Shown: in pieces, positions 54,749-64,000 of the stretch
Layout: every line of letters begins with the position of its first letter
Position numbering within the stretch: position 1 is the first letter of the stretch
Assembly (NCBI GenBank): GCA_027475525.1
Contig: JAMWFC010000005.1
Location: forward strand, 1,488,001 to 1,552,000
DNA: 64,000 bases
Direction of reading: 5' to 3'
From: Macrolepiota albuminosa
Lineage: Eukaryota > Basidiomycota > Agaricomycetes > Agaricales > Agaricaceae
Position numbers and translations under genes: made by a program
The notes under the pieces: model-generated
The model's input: only the letters and a program-made list of their open reading frames with translations
Told to the model about the DNA's origin: nothing
The model's database searches: none

Positions 54749-56019
54749 TGTCACAACCCCCCTTCTACCCAGAACCACTCCAGAACATCTCTGGAACCCC
54801 CTCACTGATTCTACAACACAACTCCTGCCAGTACCTGCCATTATAGCTGCTGATACTGCTATTACACATGCCTTCTGACAGCCCCCACACTAAGGACCCC
54901 AGATCATCTACCATCACGGCCATTGCCCCACAATCAATGCCCAGATCATGTCAATCATTCCAGCTATTACACATCACACATCACAGTGTCTCCTGCATGC
55001 AATTGATTGCACATTCCATATGCACAATCCCCAGAATATAATCTCCCCTCTGCTTGCCGCCACCCATTAAATTCCAGAAACTATCTTAGACATCTCAAAA
55101 TTTCCTCAGATCCCCTGAAGTAAGCTCCATAGTACTTATAGTCATAGCCACTCTCCTGTATTACCTTAGTCTTGATATTACAATTGCTGTTTGCATGCCC
55201 TTTGATTCAACTGGTATGTACTGACTGTCAGGGGACTCCTCATTTCTTCCTTCCTTCACTCCTTATTTCTTCTGTTCTCCTTTCATTCATTTTCTTATTT
55301 CTTCTGACATTATTTCATTTTACTATTTCTATTCTTTCAACACTATTTGTTAGTACTATTCTCAGCTCTTGAGGTGCTCTGGTGCTTTAGCTACTATTCA
55401 GACAAGTGCGAGCCTTTCAGCACCACTTCCAGACTGCTTACATAAGCCAGAGTTTGCCATAGTTTGCCCCTTATTTGTGCAATTGTTTGTGTAGGCAATT
55501 TTTGAGTTTTTAAGGTTTTATTATACTGTACAGTTGTTTCCCATGCTTTAAAAGCCCCAGAAGTGTCCAACCTGGCATAAAAAATTCCTAGACTTGTTCT
55601 TTTTGGATCTCCCTCTGCCAGGTGAGTAGTTATTATGATATTGTCAGTACATACTCTAATACACTTTGGATCTCCCTCTGCCAGCTGTGTGACTGAGCCA
55701 CAGCCTCTAGAGGTCACCCTTACACTGACTGGCACACTTGATTGGCACATGTACTCTGAGATTGGTATGCACTTTGCAACTTTAAGTTTGTTAAACCCGG
55801 TCTTGTCTAGAACTCCCAGTTCTTGACTCAACTCTAACTCCAACTCACCTTCAACTTCTTCAATCCTTGACCAAGTCTCTGAACCTGGGTATTCCATTTT
55901 TCACATTTTGAACTCTGAAGCATGGTCCAGAGTTTCAGATACCCAAGTACACGTAGATCAAGTCCACCTTATAAGGGTGTTGCTTTCTCAAAAGGCCCAC
56001 AAATCAGCAGTATCTGACA
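54749..56019. repeat. Family E solo LTR-like insertion
   Basis: Ends TGTCA...TGACA, flanks ATACA and ATGCA (one transition). About 765 bp once the nested family A LTR is removed. No second copy, so class inferred from ends only. Confidence 0.65.
55226..55724 (+). repeat. Solo LTR, family A, inside family E
   Basis: 499 bp, TGTCAGGGGACTCC to ACCCTTACA, perfect target duplication CTGAC (55221-55225 and 55725-55729). Confidence 0.93.
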
Positions 56020-56457
56020 ATGCACTATTATATTTTGAAAATAAGTTCATATGCAATGCTACTAATTAGCACCTCTCCTCAAAGTTATAGCTAACAGTGA
56101 CCTGTCAATGGCAACTAGCAGCATATGGATAATAGCAACTAACGGCATTATAGCCTATTGGCCACAGCAACTATAAAACTACTTAGAATTATATGAGTCT
56201 GCTCACTTTATAAGATAATTTCAATTGGTCAGGCCACTCCAGAGTATGGTCAGAAAATCTTCAACATATGCCACAAGTGCTAATGCTGGTGCTAAACATT
56301 GTATCATTTTCTGATAGGTTAAAATATCAGGCTTGAGTATATCCTGTCTTGTCATTATTGATTCTTTATACTTCTGATTGAGGTGCCTTGACAAATGGCA
56401 GCACCTAATGCTAATCCTCTTCTGGAATTGATCAGAGTTTGGTCAGAGTCACCTCCC

Positions 56458-56976
56458 TGTAAGGGCGACCTCTAGAGGCTGTGGCTCAGTCACACAGCTG
56501 GCAGAGGGAGATCCAAAGTGTATTAGAATATGTACTGACAATATCATAATAACTACTCACCTGGCAGAGGGAGATCTAAAGAGAACAAGTCTAGGGATTC
56601 CCTATGCCAGGTTGGATGCATCTGGGGCTTCTGAAGCATGGAAAACAACGGTACAGTACAACAAAATCTTAAAAACTCAAAAATTGACTAACCAAACAAC
56701 TGTGCAAACAAGGCAGGAAAACTCCGGACTTTAGAAGTCAGAAAGGCAAACTCTGGCTTATATAAGCAGTCTAGAAGCAGTGCTGAAGGGCCCACACTTG
56801 TCTGAATGGTAGCTAAAGAACCAGAGCATCTCAAGGGCTGAGAGTAGTACTAACAGATAATGTTGAAAGAATAGAAACAGTAAAATGAAATAATGTCAGA
56901 AGAAATGAGAGAATGAATGAAGGGAGAGTGAAGAGATAAGGAGTGAGAAAAGGAAGAAATGAGGAGTCCTCTGACA
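56458..56976 (-). repeat. 3' LTR of Element 3
   Basis: 519 bp; plus-strand reading TGTAAGGGC...CTCTGACA. Preceded on the element side by the purine run AGAGAGGGAGTGA. Confidence 0.92.
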
Positions 56977-57589
56977 TCACTCCCTCTCTAGAGCGCCGCG
57001 TCTCGACATGCTAGATAGAAGTAGTTCTGGATGGCCTGGTCTACTTTGGAAAGAGAATAGAGGCCTCTGATTGCCCGAGAAGCATTAGAATGCTGTTGAT
57101 AGAATTCCTGGACCAAGGCAGGAGCATGGACATTCTCTTGTGGCTTTTAGGAGATGTTCTCGATTCCATAGCCCTTCCTCTTGACCTTGAACTGAAGCTT
57201 GTTTCTAAAGAGTCAGCTGTCTAGAATTTGTTTCACTTCGTACTCTTTTTGGTTGTCTACCAGAACTGGAGGTGGAGATGGCTGTAGACGTCAACCTGGG
57301 ATTGGATCCTCTGGAGCTGGAGAGAGCTTCACCACATTGAAGACTAGATGGAGTCGACTCATTCCACTAGGCAGCTTGAGTCGATAGGCTAATGGGCCTA
57401 TCTGCCTTACTATAGAAAAGGGTCCTAGACGATGGTGAGAGAGCTTCTAAGAAGGTCGGGTGGTAGCAATGTCAGAGGCATTCAGGTAGACTTGATCTCC
57501 AGGCTTGTACTTGGGGCTGGAGTTTGTCTATGATTATAGTAGCGGGCCATGTCATCCTTTGCCTTAGCTAAAGCAGCCTTGGCTCCCTC
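56977..57589 (-). pseudogene. Element 3 integrase C terminus and chromodomain
   Basis: Minus-strand codons from about 57560: YKPGDQVYLNASDIATTRPS, LGPFSIVRQIGPLAYRLKLP, LHLVFNVVKLSPAPEDPIPG, then the chromodomain EYEVKQILDS-stop-LFRNKLQFKVK, KGYGIENIS-stop. Stops are TGA for Arg codons, TAG, and TAA where Trp of the SWEP motif is expected. Confidence 0.72.
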
Positions 57590-58425
57590 CTAGGCTGCCT
57601 TCATCCGATCTATAAACTCATTGACAGCTTCATTCTCTGAAGGTTGTCCACAAGGCTCAAATCCCATCTGAGGGTGTCGACCAGTATCTAGAAGGAAAGG
57701 AGACATCTGGGTGGCAGCGTGTACATGGTTGTTGTATTGAAACTCTGCCTCTGGTAATAGGTCATCCCAGTCATCCTGTCGTTCATTGCAGAAGAGCCAG
57801 AGATACTGTTCTAGCTCCTGGTTGACACGCTCAGTCTGGCCATCAGATTGGGGGTGGTAGGCTGTGGAAGTGTGGAGTTTGACATGGAGGAGGCAATACA
57901 GTTCTCTAGTAAACTCTGCTACAAACTGAGGTCCATGGTCAGAGACATAAGCATCTGACAACCCATGGAGTTTCCAGACATGCTTCTGGTATAGATTGGC
58001 GGCACCCATAGCTGAGCAGGTAGTGTGTGTTGGAATAAAATAAGCACGCTTGCCACAGAGATCCACTACCACCATGATCACATTATATCCATGAGAGTCT
58101 GGTAACTCAACAATGAAGTCTACTAAGGCCACACTCCAACGCTTAGCTGAGATAGACAATGGATGAAGCTATCTCATAGGAGGCTAACAATGAGGCTTAG
58201 TCCAAAGGCAAAGGTCACAGGTGGAGGTGTAAGAGCCAATATACCGTGACATTTGAGGCCACCAGTAATTCCATGAGACCAGCTCCAGTATCTTCCATCT
58301 ACCAGGATGTCTTGCAACTCAAGAGTCATAATGCTGCTCCACAATCCGCCTCTGGAGGTCTGCCAGGTTGGAAACATAAATGCGTCTCCGAAAAGTGAGA
58401 AGACCATTCTCCAAAGACCACTCAT
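57590..58425 (-). pseudogene. Element 3 integrase zinc finger and core
   Basis: Zinc finger region at 58350-58180 (HPGRWKILELVSWNYWW, CDLCLW). Core in the open piece 58159-57590: VALVDFIVELPDSHGYNVIM (Asp), AYVSDHGPQFVAEFTRELYC (Asp), STAYHPQSDGQTERVNQELE (Glu). All three catalytic residues present. In-frame stops at 58172-58200 are CAG to TAG, and one in the finger is CGA to TGA. Confidence 0.8.
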
Positions 58426-59578
58426 TGGTGTGGACAGACTTCACTCCAGTTTTCTCTCAAGCATGCAAGGCCATGGCAGCCTTAGCTATCAGATCTTCTT
58501 GAGCGCCCTTTCAGTTACCTCATCGGATGTCTTGAAGGATGCTCACTTCTTCTCCCTGGCCAACCACACCTTCTAGAGCATGAATAGCAAATAGTTCTGG
58601 CTTCAGGAGTACAATATTGTTATTGTCACTAGCTCCTGAACCATGATCTGCTCGTCTGGAAAGTGCATCTGGCTTGCCCATGCTCCATCTGAGTTTGTGA
58701 TGCAGAGAAAAGTCGAAGTTGGCCAGATACAAGGACCATCAAGCCTGTTGGCGGTTAAGTTTCTTGGCTATCCAAAAGTACTCTAAGTTTTTATGATCAG
58801 TTCACACCTCAAATTTATGCCTGGCACCTTCAAGGAAATGTCGCCACTCCTCAAATAACTGAATGATAGCCAGCATCTCCTTGTCATAGATCTCATAATT
58901 TTGCTCCACAGCATTGAGACTCTTGGAGTAGAAGGTCACAGGATGCCACTTACCATCTTCCCTTGACTGCTGAGAGAGAATGGCTCCAGTAGCAAAATCT
59001 GAGCTATCAGCTTCGACATGGAAGGGAGAGTCGTCATCTGAGAATAGGAGGACAGGCTTTGAAGTGACTGCCTGTTTGAGGGCATCAAAGGCTGTCTGCT
59101 GTGCTGCATCCCAGTGCCAAGGAGTGTCCTTAGTGGTGAGATCAAAGAGGGGCCAGGCATGGTGTGAGAAATCCTGAATAAACCTCTGGTAGAAGTTGGT
59201 GAAACCCAGAAAGGCCTGAACCTCCTTCTTGTTCTTAGGCTCTGGCCACTCTGCCACACCAGCCACCTTGACTGGGTCCATTTCAGCCATTCCATGAGAG
59301 ATGATCAGTCCAAGATATTCAACCTTAGTCTGCTCAAACTCGCATTTCTCTGGCTCAAAATAGAGCTGGTGTTGGCGAAGACATTCTAGTACAATGCACA
59401 TAATCCGACAATGCTCCTCTAGAGTCTTGGTATAGATGAGAATATCGTCAAAGTATATGCACACAACACCTTCCACTATGAGGTCTTAGAAAATGTTGTT
59501 CATCATGGTCTGGAAGGTGGCAGGGCTATTAGTGAGGCCAAAGAACATTACCAGAGGTTCAAAGAGTCCACGATTTGT
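58426..59578 (-). pseudogene. Element 3 RT palm to RNase H
   Basis: Same frame throughout. After the TGA at 59579-59581 comes TNRGLFEP, MFFGLTNSPATFQTMMNNIF, a TAA near 59488, then VVCIYFDDILIYTKTLEEH (catalytic FDD). Connection ISHGMAEMDPVKVAGVAEWP and FLGFTNFYQRFIQDF. RNase H FHVEADSSDFATGAILSQ, YEIYDKEMLAIIQLFEEW, a TGA for Trp before TDHKNLEYF at about 58800, and GKPDALSRRADH. Confidence 0.82.
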
Positions 59579-60244
59579 TCAGAATGCTGCCTTCCACTCA
59601 TCACCTTCTTTGATGCGCACATTGTTGTAGCCCCAGCGGACATCCAACTTGGTAAAGTAGCACGCACCTCGGAGGTTGTTGACAAGCTCTGAAATGAGTG
59701 GTAAAGGGTAGCAATTTTTCACAGTCATCACATTCAAGACTTGGTAGTCCTGAATCAGATGTAGAGATCCATCCTTCTTCTTAATGAAGAAGACTGGAGA
59801 GGCCATTGGAGACTTTGAGGGATGGATGCGACCAGAGTCTAAATTCTCCTGCAAAAAGGCATCAAGCTCATCCTGTTCTCTGGGAGAGAGAGGATAGACC
59901 TTGCAGCTAGAGGGCTCAGCATTGGGCATAAGCTCAATCGCATGGTCCCACTGCTTACGCTCAGGGAGGGAGTCAAATGATGCCTTAGAGAAAACATTCT
60001 CAAAGTCTTGCAGGTGATGAGGAACTGCATCTCAGAATGGCTTAGGAGCAGAGTTGGCAGCAAATGCCTGAGCTAGCTGCTGGGAAGTAGTTTGGCTAGC
60101 TCTAATCTCTGCTACTGTTGGTGGAGGTCGTAAGGTAGCTGCATAAATCCTATCATCTGTCTTGATAGCCTCGTCTGGAGACTCTGGGTCAGGAGCATAC
60201 CTAAATTCACCCTCACATCCATCTTCCATTTGGGCTTCACTCAC
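59579..60244 (-). pseudogene. Element 3 RT N-terminal part
   Basis: 59929-59579 open: VYPLSPREQDELDAFLQENL, PVFFIKKKDGSLHLIQDYQ, FTKLDVRWGYNNVRIKEGDE. Ends at TGA where relatives read Arg (AAFRTNRG). The stretch 60244-59930 is the linker, with one frame change near 60040. Confidence 0.8.
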
Positions 60245-60457
60245 TACACCTCAAATGTCCTCATAGAGGGCCTCTCTATAAGGGAACGCCAAGGGGGGAG
60301 GATCCAGTAGGTCGAGGTCTGCAAAGGGGAGGTGTCTGGCTTGGCAAGCCCGAATAGCAGCACGCTCATGGACTGACTCTCTATGCTCCTCTCTAACTTC
60401 CTTGGCACATGTGGAACACCGTCAAGGGCAGTGGCTCATGCTCACCTTACTCTTGGC

Positions 60458-61042
60458 TCAGTCAATCTCAGGATTGTGATTATGCAGCCAAGAGAATCCA
60501 AGTATCATGTCCTGCTTTCCTAGGCTGGTGACCACAAAGACAGCACACTCAGAATGAGTCTGATAACAAAGGACTAAATCCACCACTGAGCAGATGGATC
60601 CAGCTTCATTGAGCATACCGTCAATATTATAGACTGGAATAGGGTGAGAGAGGGGCCAGGTAGTGAGCTGGTGTTGTTCTACATAATTGGTGTCCAGAAA
60701 GAGTCCAGTAGCACCACTGTCCAAGAGAGCTATGACGCTTCGAGTTTGCTGAGTGTCAGTTGTCTCAATCTCCACATTCAGATGCAGAGAGTTGGAAGAG
60801 GGAGTGGAGGCAACAACATAGCAGCAAGGAAGGCATTGTTTCCAAGCTAGGATACGTGGTTGTCGGACAGGAGAAGGAGGAGAGGTCTTAGCTGAGGCTT
60901 GGACCAAAGGGGTATTTTGTACGTCGGAGGGGGTGCTTACAGTTTTAGTCAGAGAATCAGGAACAGGGAGCAATACATTAGAAGATTTTACTAATAGACA
61001 TGTAAACTGATTAGCACCAGGCGGCAGAGGCATACGACTCAT
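60458..61042 (-). pseudogene. Element 3 aspartic protease
   Basis: ALLDSGATGLFLDTNYVEQH with DSGA active site, then PVYNIDGMLNEAGSIC and GKQDMILGFSWLHNHNPEID. Same layout as the protease of Element 1 (FNVDG, GHNWLEKHNPEIDW). Ends at a TGA immediately after EID, in place of Trp or Arg. Confidence 0.8.
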
Positions 61043-62393
61043 CCATCGCTCTATTGAAAACCCTCCCCTGCAAAATCAAAGGACCCATCTAATGGTTCTG
61101 CTACAGCTTCCACAGGACCCAAGGACTCCTCCAAAGGTTCTGTTTCAGTCTGTACATTTGGGGAGGGGTTTTTTCAAATGTCTTGGGCAGCAAGGAGCTG
61201 GAGAAGAAGCTCTTCCTGCTCTAAAGCTGAAAGATAGCACACCTCCAACCCCTGGGGACAATATTGAGCGAAGTGACCAGGCTTCCCACAGCAACAGCAG
61301 AGGAGAGGAAGGCAGGAACATTGATGAGAGGCATCAACATCCATAGGTACCCCAAGAGGAAGGGGACATGCCACAGGTACCTGAGCCAGCAATGGAGCAT
61401 GAAATGGAAGGGAGGGCTGGATGGAATGACAAGCAGAAAAAGATGCCTGTGAGGTGGAGTGAGGGGCAGTTCCATGGTGGAGCTCAAGTCATAACTCCAT
61501 GACCTGCCACTGATTCTGTGCTACCTGATACCAGGTCTCAATACTCATGTTATCAGGTTGTCCCTCAGCCATGCTGTCGATCTGGTCTATGAGAGAGGGA
61601 AGGAGGCCATCTCAAAAGGTGAGACAGAGCTGAAGACTGTCTGGATAGCAGGCCTGTTCAGCAAGAGCTCTGAAGGAGTCGATATACTCATCTAGGGTCT
61701 GCTTCCCCTGCCCATATCAATGAGGATCTTGGAGAGTGAGGGCTGCCACCTTAGCAGGGTCCAAGGGGAAGAACTCTGTCTGAAACTCCTTCTCAAACTG
61801 ATCCCAACTTCCAAAACTCTCCACTCCTTCAGAGGGTTCAAGGGGAAGAACTCCATCCGAAACTCCTTCTCAAACTGATCCCAACTTCCAAAACTCTCCA
61901 CTCCTCCAGGACATCGAAAAACTCATAGCATGTATGTTGAAGCTCGCCCAGACTTCATGTAAGAAAGAACCCAAGTGATCTTGAGAGCATCAGAGGGGAA
62001 AGCCTCACTACTGAGCTGAATATAGGTGATGCAGGACTGCAGGAAATGCTCGCCTATCACTTGGTCACCATTGAATGTGTCTGGAAGTGCTGGGCAAGGA
62101 ATATTGGCATGAACTGGGGGAGAGGCCCCAAAGTGAGGGACTGGGGGTGTGTCAGCCCTAACTGGAGGTGCCTGGAGAGGGGTAGGAGTGAGAGGGAGGT
62201 GCTCTAAGAGGGCCTGAAGGGAATGGGAGATGGTGTCTGTGGCCTGACATAATCCAGCAAGTTCAGTGGTGTGGAGGGTGAGGGAAGCTTGAGTAGTCTG
62301 CACCTGAGTCTCCAGAGCAAGCAAGTGACCCCAGGCATCATCCTGAGGGGCAGAAGCATCCAGGGGAGTGTCTGAGGGGGCTGGTTGGGTCAT
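61043..62393 (-). pseudogene. Element 3 Gag
   Basis: 62393-61923 open: MTQPAPSDTPLDASAPQDD, heptad-like middle (LALETQVQTTQASLTLHTTE), PALPDTFNGDQVIGEHFLQS. Capsid continues GVESFGSWDQFEKEF across an imperfect 77-bp repeat, then QACYPDSLQLCLTF near 61640. CCHC knuckle CCCGKPGHFAQYC near 61290 in the open piece 61392-61174. Confidence 0.78.
61763..61915. repeat. 77-bp imperfect tandem duplication in Element 3 gag
   Basis: AAGGGGAAGAACTC at 61763 recurs at 61840, exactly 77 bp later. The copies differ by three transitions near the start and diverge at the end. The only imperfect case of this unit length besides the LTR copy at 12646. Confidence 0.85.
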
Positions 62394-62494
62394 AGAAGCA
62401 ACAGAGGGGCAGGGAGTAATCCAGTGGAGGAGGGACCTAAAGGGGCAAGAGAGGGCTCAAGCAGGCTGAAGGGGGCTCCCAGACTGAAATGTAG

Positions 62495-62505
62495 AGACTT
62501 GTTCT
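62495..62505 (-). other. Self-complementary primer-binding site of Element 3
   Basis: Two bases inside the 5' LTR, the sense strand reads AGAACAAGTCT, the perfect complement of AGACTTGTTCT inside the LTR (62642 down to 62632). Same 11-base length and 2-base offset as in Element 1. No TATA box about 30 bases upstream of the LTR copy was seen. Confidence 0.6.
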
Positions 62506-62507
62506 GC

Positions 62508-63026
62508 TGTAAGGGCAACCTCTAGAGGCTGTGGCTCAGTCACACAGCTGGCAGAGGGAGATCCAAAGTGTATTAGAGTATGTACTGACAATATCATAAT
62601 AACTACTTACCTGGCAGAGGGAGATCCAAAGAGAACAAGTCTAGGGATTCCCTATGCCAGTTTGGACGCTTCTGGGGCTTCTGAAGCATGGGAAACAACT
62701 GTACAGTACAACAAAATCTTAAAAACTCAAAAATTGACTAACCAAACAACTGTGCAAACAAGGCAGGAAAACTCCGGACTTTAGAAGTCAGAAAGGCAAA
62801 CTCTGGCTTATATAAGCAGTCTGGAAGCAGTGCTGAAGGGCCCACACTTGTCTGAATGGTAGCTAAAGAACCAGAGCATCTCAAGGGCTGAGAGTAGTAC
62901 TAACAGATAGTGCTGAAAGAATAGAAACAGTAAAATGAAATAATGTCAGAAGAAATAAGAGAATGAATGAAGGGAGAGTGAAAAGATAAGGAGTGAGAAA
63001 AGAAAGAAATGAGGAGTCCCCTGACA
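62508..63026 (-). repeat. 5' LTR of Element 3
   Basis: 519 bp, plus-strand reading TGTAAGGGC...CCCTGACA. TATATAAGC on the sense strand near 62810 is a candidate TATA box. Confidence 0.92.
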
Positions 63027-63031
63027 GTGCC

Positions 63032-63415
63032 TGCTACTTTCAACAGGACAATGACCCCAAACACAACTCCAAGAAGGCTGACAAGTGGTTTGAGGATAAC
63101 AACTTTGATGTCCTTTGGTGGCCAGCCCAATCCCCTGATCTCAACCCTATTGAACATCTCTGAGAGTACCTCAAGGAGCAGCTTAGGCAGTATGAAACAC
63201 CTCCTTATGGTGTGCATGAAATATGGGAGAGGGTTGCAAAGGAGTGGGATGAAATACCACCAGAGGTATGCCAAAGACTAATAAAAAGCATGCCTAGAAG
63301 GATTCAAGCAGTTATCAAGGCAAATGGAAAATACCACCAGAGGTATGCCAAAGACTAATAAAAAGCATGCCTAGAAGGATTCAAGCAGTTATCAAGGCAA
63401 ATGGAAGATATACAA
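63032..63415 (+). pseudogene. Tc1/mariner transposase, C-terminal end
   Basis: CYFQQDNDPKHNSKKADKWF and WWPAQSPDLNPIEHL give the second Asp and the Glu of a DD34E catalytic triad (34 residues between). A TGA replaces Trp after EHL. It continues EYLKEQLRQYETPPYG and VCQRLIKSMPRRIQAVIKAN. A 77-bp tandem duplication lies at 63252-63405. Confidence 0.82.
63252..63406. repeat. 77-bp tandem duplication in the mariner transposase
   Basis: 63252-63328 repeated exactly at 63329-63405, one further base matching by chance. It repeats a piece of the transposase end out of frame. Confidence 0.93.
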
Positions 63416-63652
63416 AGTACTAAATACTAAAATTAGAGATGCTCAAAAAACTGTCCCAATGAGTGAATATTTTAAAATGGCTATTGCTCCATCAGTTTTG
63501 ATCTTGATTACATAAACCTAGATTCATTTTATAGCTACGATGCCATAGTATTTTACATGATTTAATTAGGATTTTATATACTTCTCATCCTTCATGCCAA
63601 TGTCATCTTTCAAAAAGTATGAAACATTGGGACAGTTTTTTGAGCCACTGTA

Positions 63653-64000
63653 TAAATTCTCCTACCTCTAGCAACAAGAAATTCCTTGTATATTTTCTAG
63701 AGAAAAACCACATGAAAGTAGCATGACAGCTTTTCTTGTTCCCTTTTCCAGAGGAAACAAGTTCTGCTGCCAGCAGTGCAATGTTGCACACAGTGCTGAA
63801 GATTAGTGGACCTGCAGTAACTAAAGACACTTTTGTGAGGCCATGATCATGTTCCTGGAATTACCTACCATTCATGGGGAGCTGAATGCCTGGTTGGAGA
63901 GAGATTTGCTCTCCTGTGGGCCCAGGAAAGGTGACATCTAGAAGTGCCTTTGGTTTAAAGTTGATAGACAATGCTGACGGTATCTTGTCTGTATTAATCC
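63653..64000. other. Right flank, no gene recognised
   Basis: About 350 bases beyond the mariner end. No ORF with recognisable motifs on either strand. Confidence 0.35.

Larger units (their letters stand above)
54350..56457 (-). repeat. Family D LTR, interrupted and truncated
   Basis: Starts TGATGATGCC at 54350, is broken by an insertion at 54749-56019, continues from 56020 and stops at 56457 in TCACCTCCC where the Element 3 LTR begins. The last part of the LTR (as in 41275-41509) is missing on both sides of Element 3. Confidence 0.85.
56458..63026 (-). mobile_element. Element 3: decayed Ty3/gypsy chromovirus, family A LTRs
   Basis: LTRs 62508-63026 (5') and 56458-56976 (3'), each 519 bp and differing by roughly ten substitutions. 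Gag, protease, RT, RNase H, integrase and chromodomain are recognisable on the minus strand with many nonsense codons. The flanks do not match: CTCCC on the left, GTGCC on the right, and the left flank is a family D LTR while the right flank is a mariner element. Confidence 0.92.
63027..63650 (+). mobile_element. Tc1/mariner transposon, 3' fragment
   Basis: Right part of a Tc1-type element: end of transposase, then the right terminal repeat GGGACAGTTTTTTGAGCCAC ending 63650 and followed by TA (63651-63652). A matching inverted copy GCTCAAAAAACTGTCCCAAT begins at 63441, inside the element. The left part is missing at the Element 3 border. Confidence 0.8.

Noticed and set aside
55394..55897. 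Minus-strand ORF of 167 codons
   Set aside because: Two thirds lie inside a family A solo LTR and it crosses the LTR border, with no recognisable motif.

Overview
This window looks like a transposon graveyard from an agaricomycete-type basidiomycete fungus. The evidence is chromodomain Ty3/gypsy elements, two kinds of fungal DIRS-order tyrosine-recombinase retroelements, an OTT_1508-like deaminase gene of the fungal type, short GTAAGT...TAG introns, and many nested LTRs. I cannot name the species. Only one apparent host gene is visible, a predicted deaminase on the minus strand at 85-1362. Almost everything else is mobile DNA. No rRNA, tRNA or CRISPR array was seen.

Layout. 1427-7643: Element 1, a complete chromovirus on the minus strand with open gag and pol, near-identical LTRs and a perfect 5-bp target duplication (TGATC), inserted 65 bp upstream of the deaminase start codon. 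7649 to about 25550: YR1, a tyrosine-recombinase retroelement on the plus strand, split by a solo LTR (10444-11414) and by the 11.8-kb Ty3/gypsy Element 2 (12251-24089). Element 2 itself carries a further solo LTR (16437-16769). About 26594-37100: Element 4, a decayed chromovirus with a long gag, deletions in RT and integrase, and an extra sense ORF after pol. 37102 to about 42150: YR2, a second, more decayed tyrosine-recombinase retroelement. 42968-51943: Element 5, an old relative of Element 2 on the minus strand, riddled with insertions. 52457-56457: further remnants with LTRs nested three deep. 56458-63026: Element 3, a decayed chromovirus on the minus strand. 63027-63650: the 3' end of a Tc1/mariner transposon.

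The most interesting object is inside Element 2. On the strand opposite gag-pol, between the end of pol and the 3' LTR, lies a six-exon gene of about 719 codons (22981 down to 20566). It has five short introns with canonical borders and a Zn2Cys6-like cysteine cluster. Its last exon stays in frame through three stops, each one C-to-T change from a sense codon. The end of the same protein can be recognised on the opposite strand of Element 5, so the antisense gene belongs to the element lineage.

Two processes shape the window. Premature stops in the elements are overwhelmingly of the type CGA to TGA or CAG/CAA to TAG/TAA, which suggests RIP-like or deamination-driven C-to-T mutation. In addition, at least seven unrelated places show tandem duplications of exactly 77 bp. 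In Element 2 pol these shift the frame by exactly the expected amount, and I think they are k-mer overlap artefacts of assembly rather than biology.
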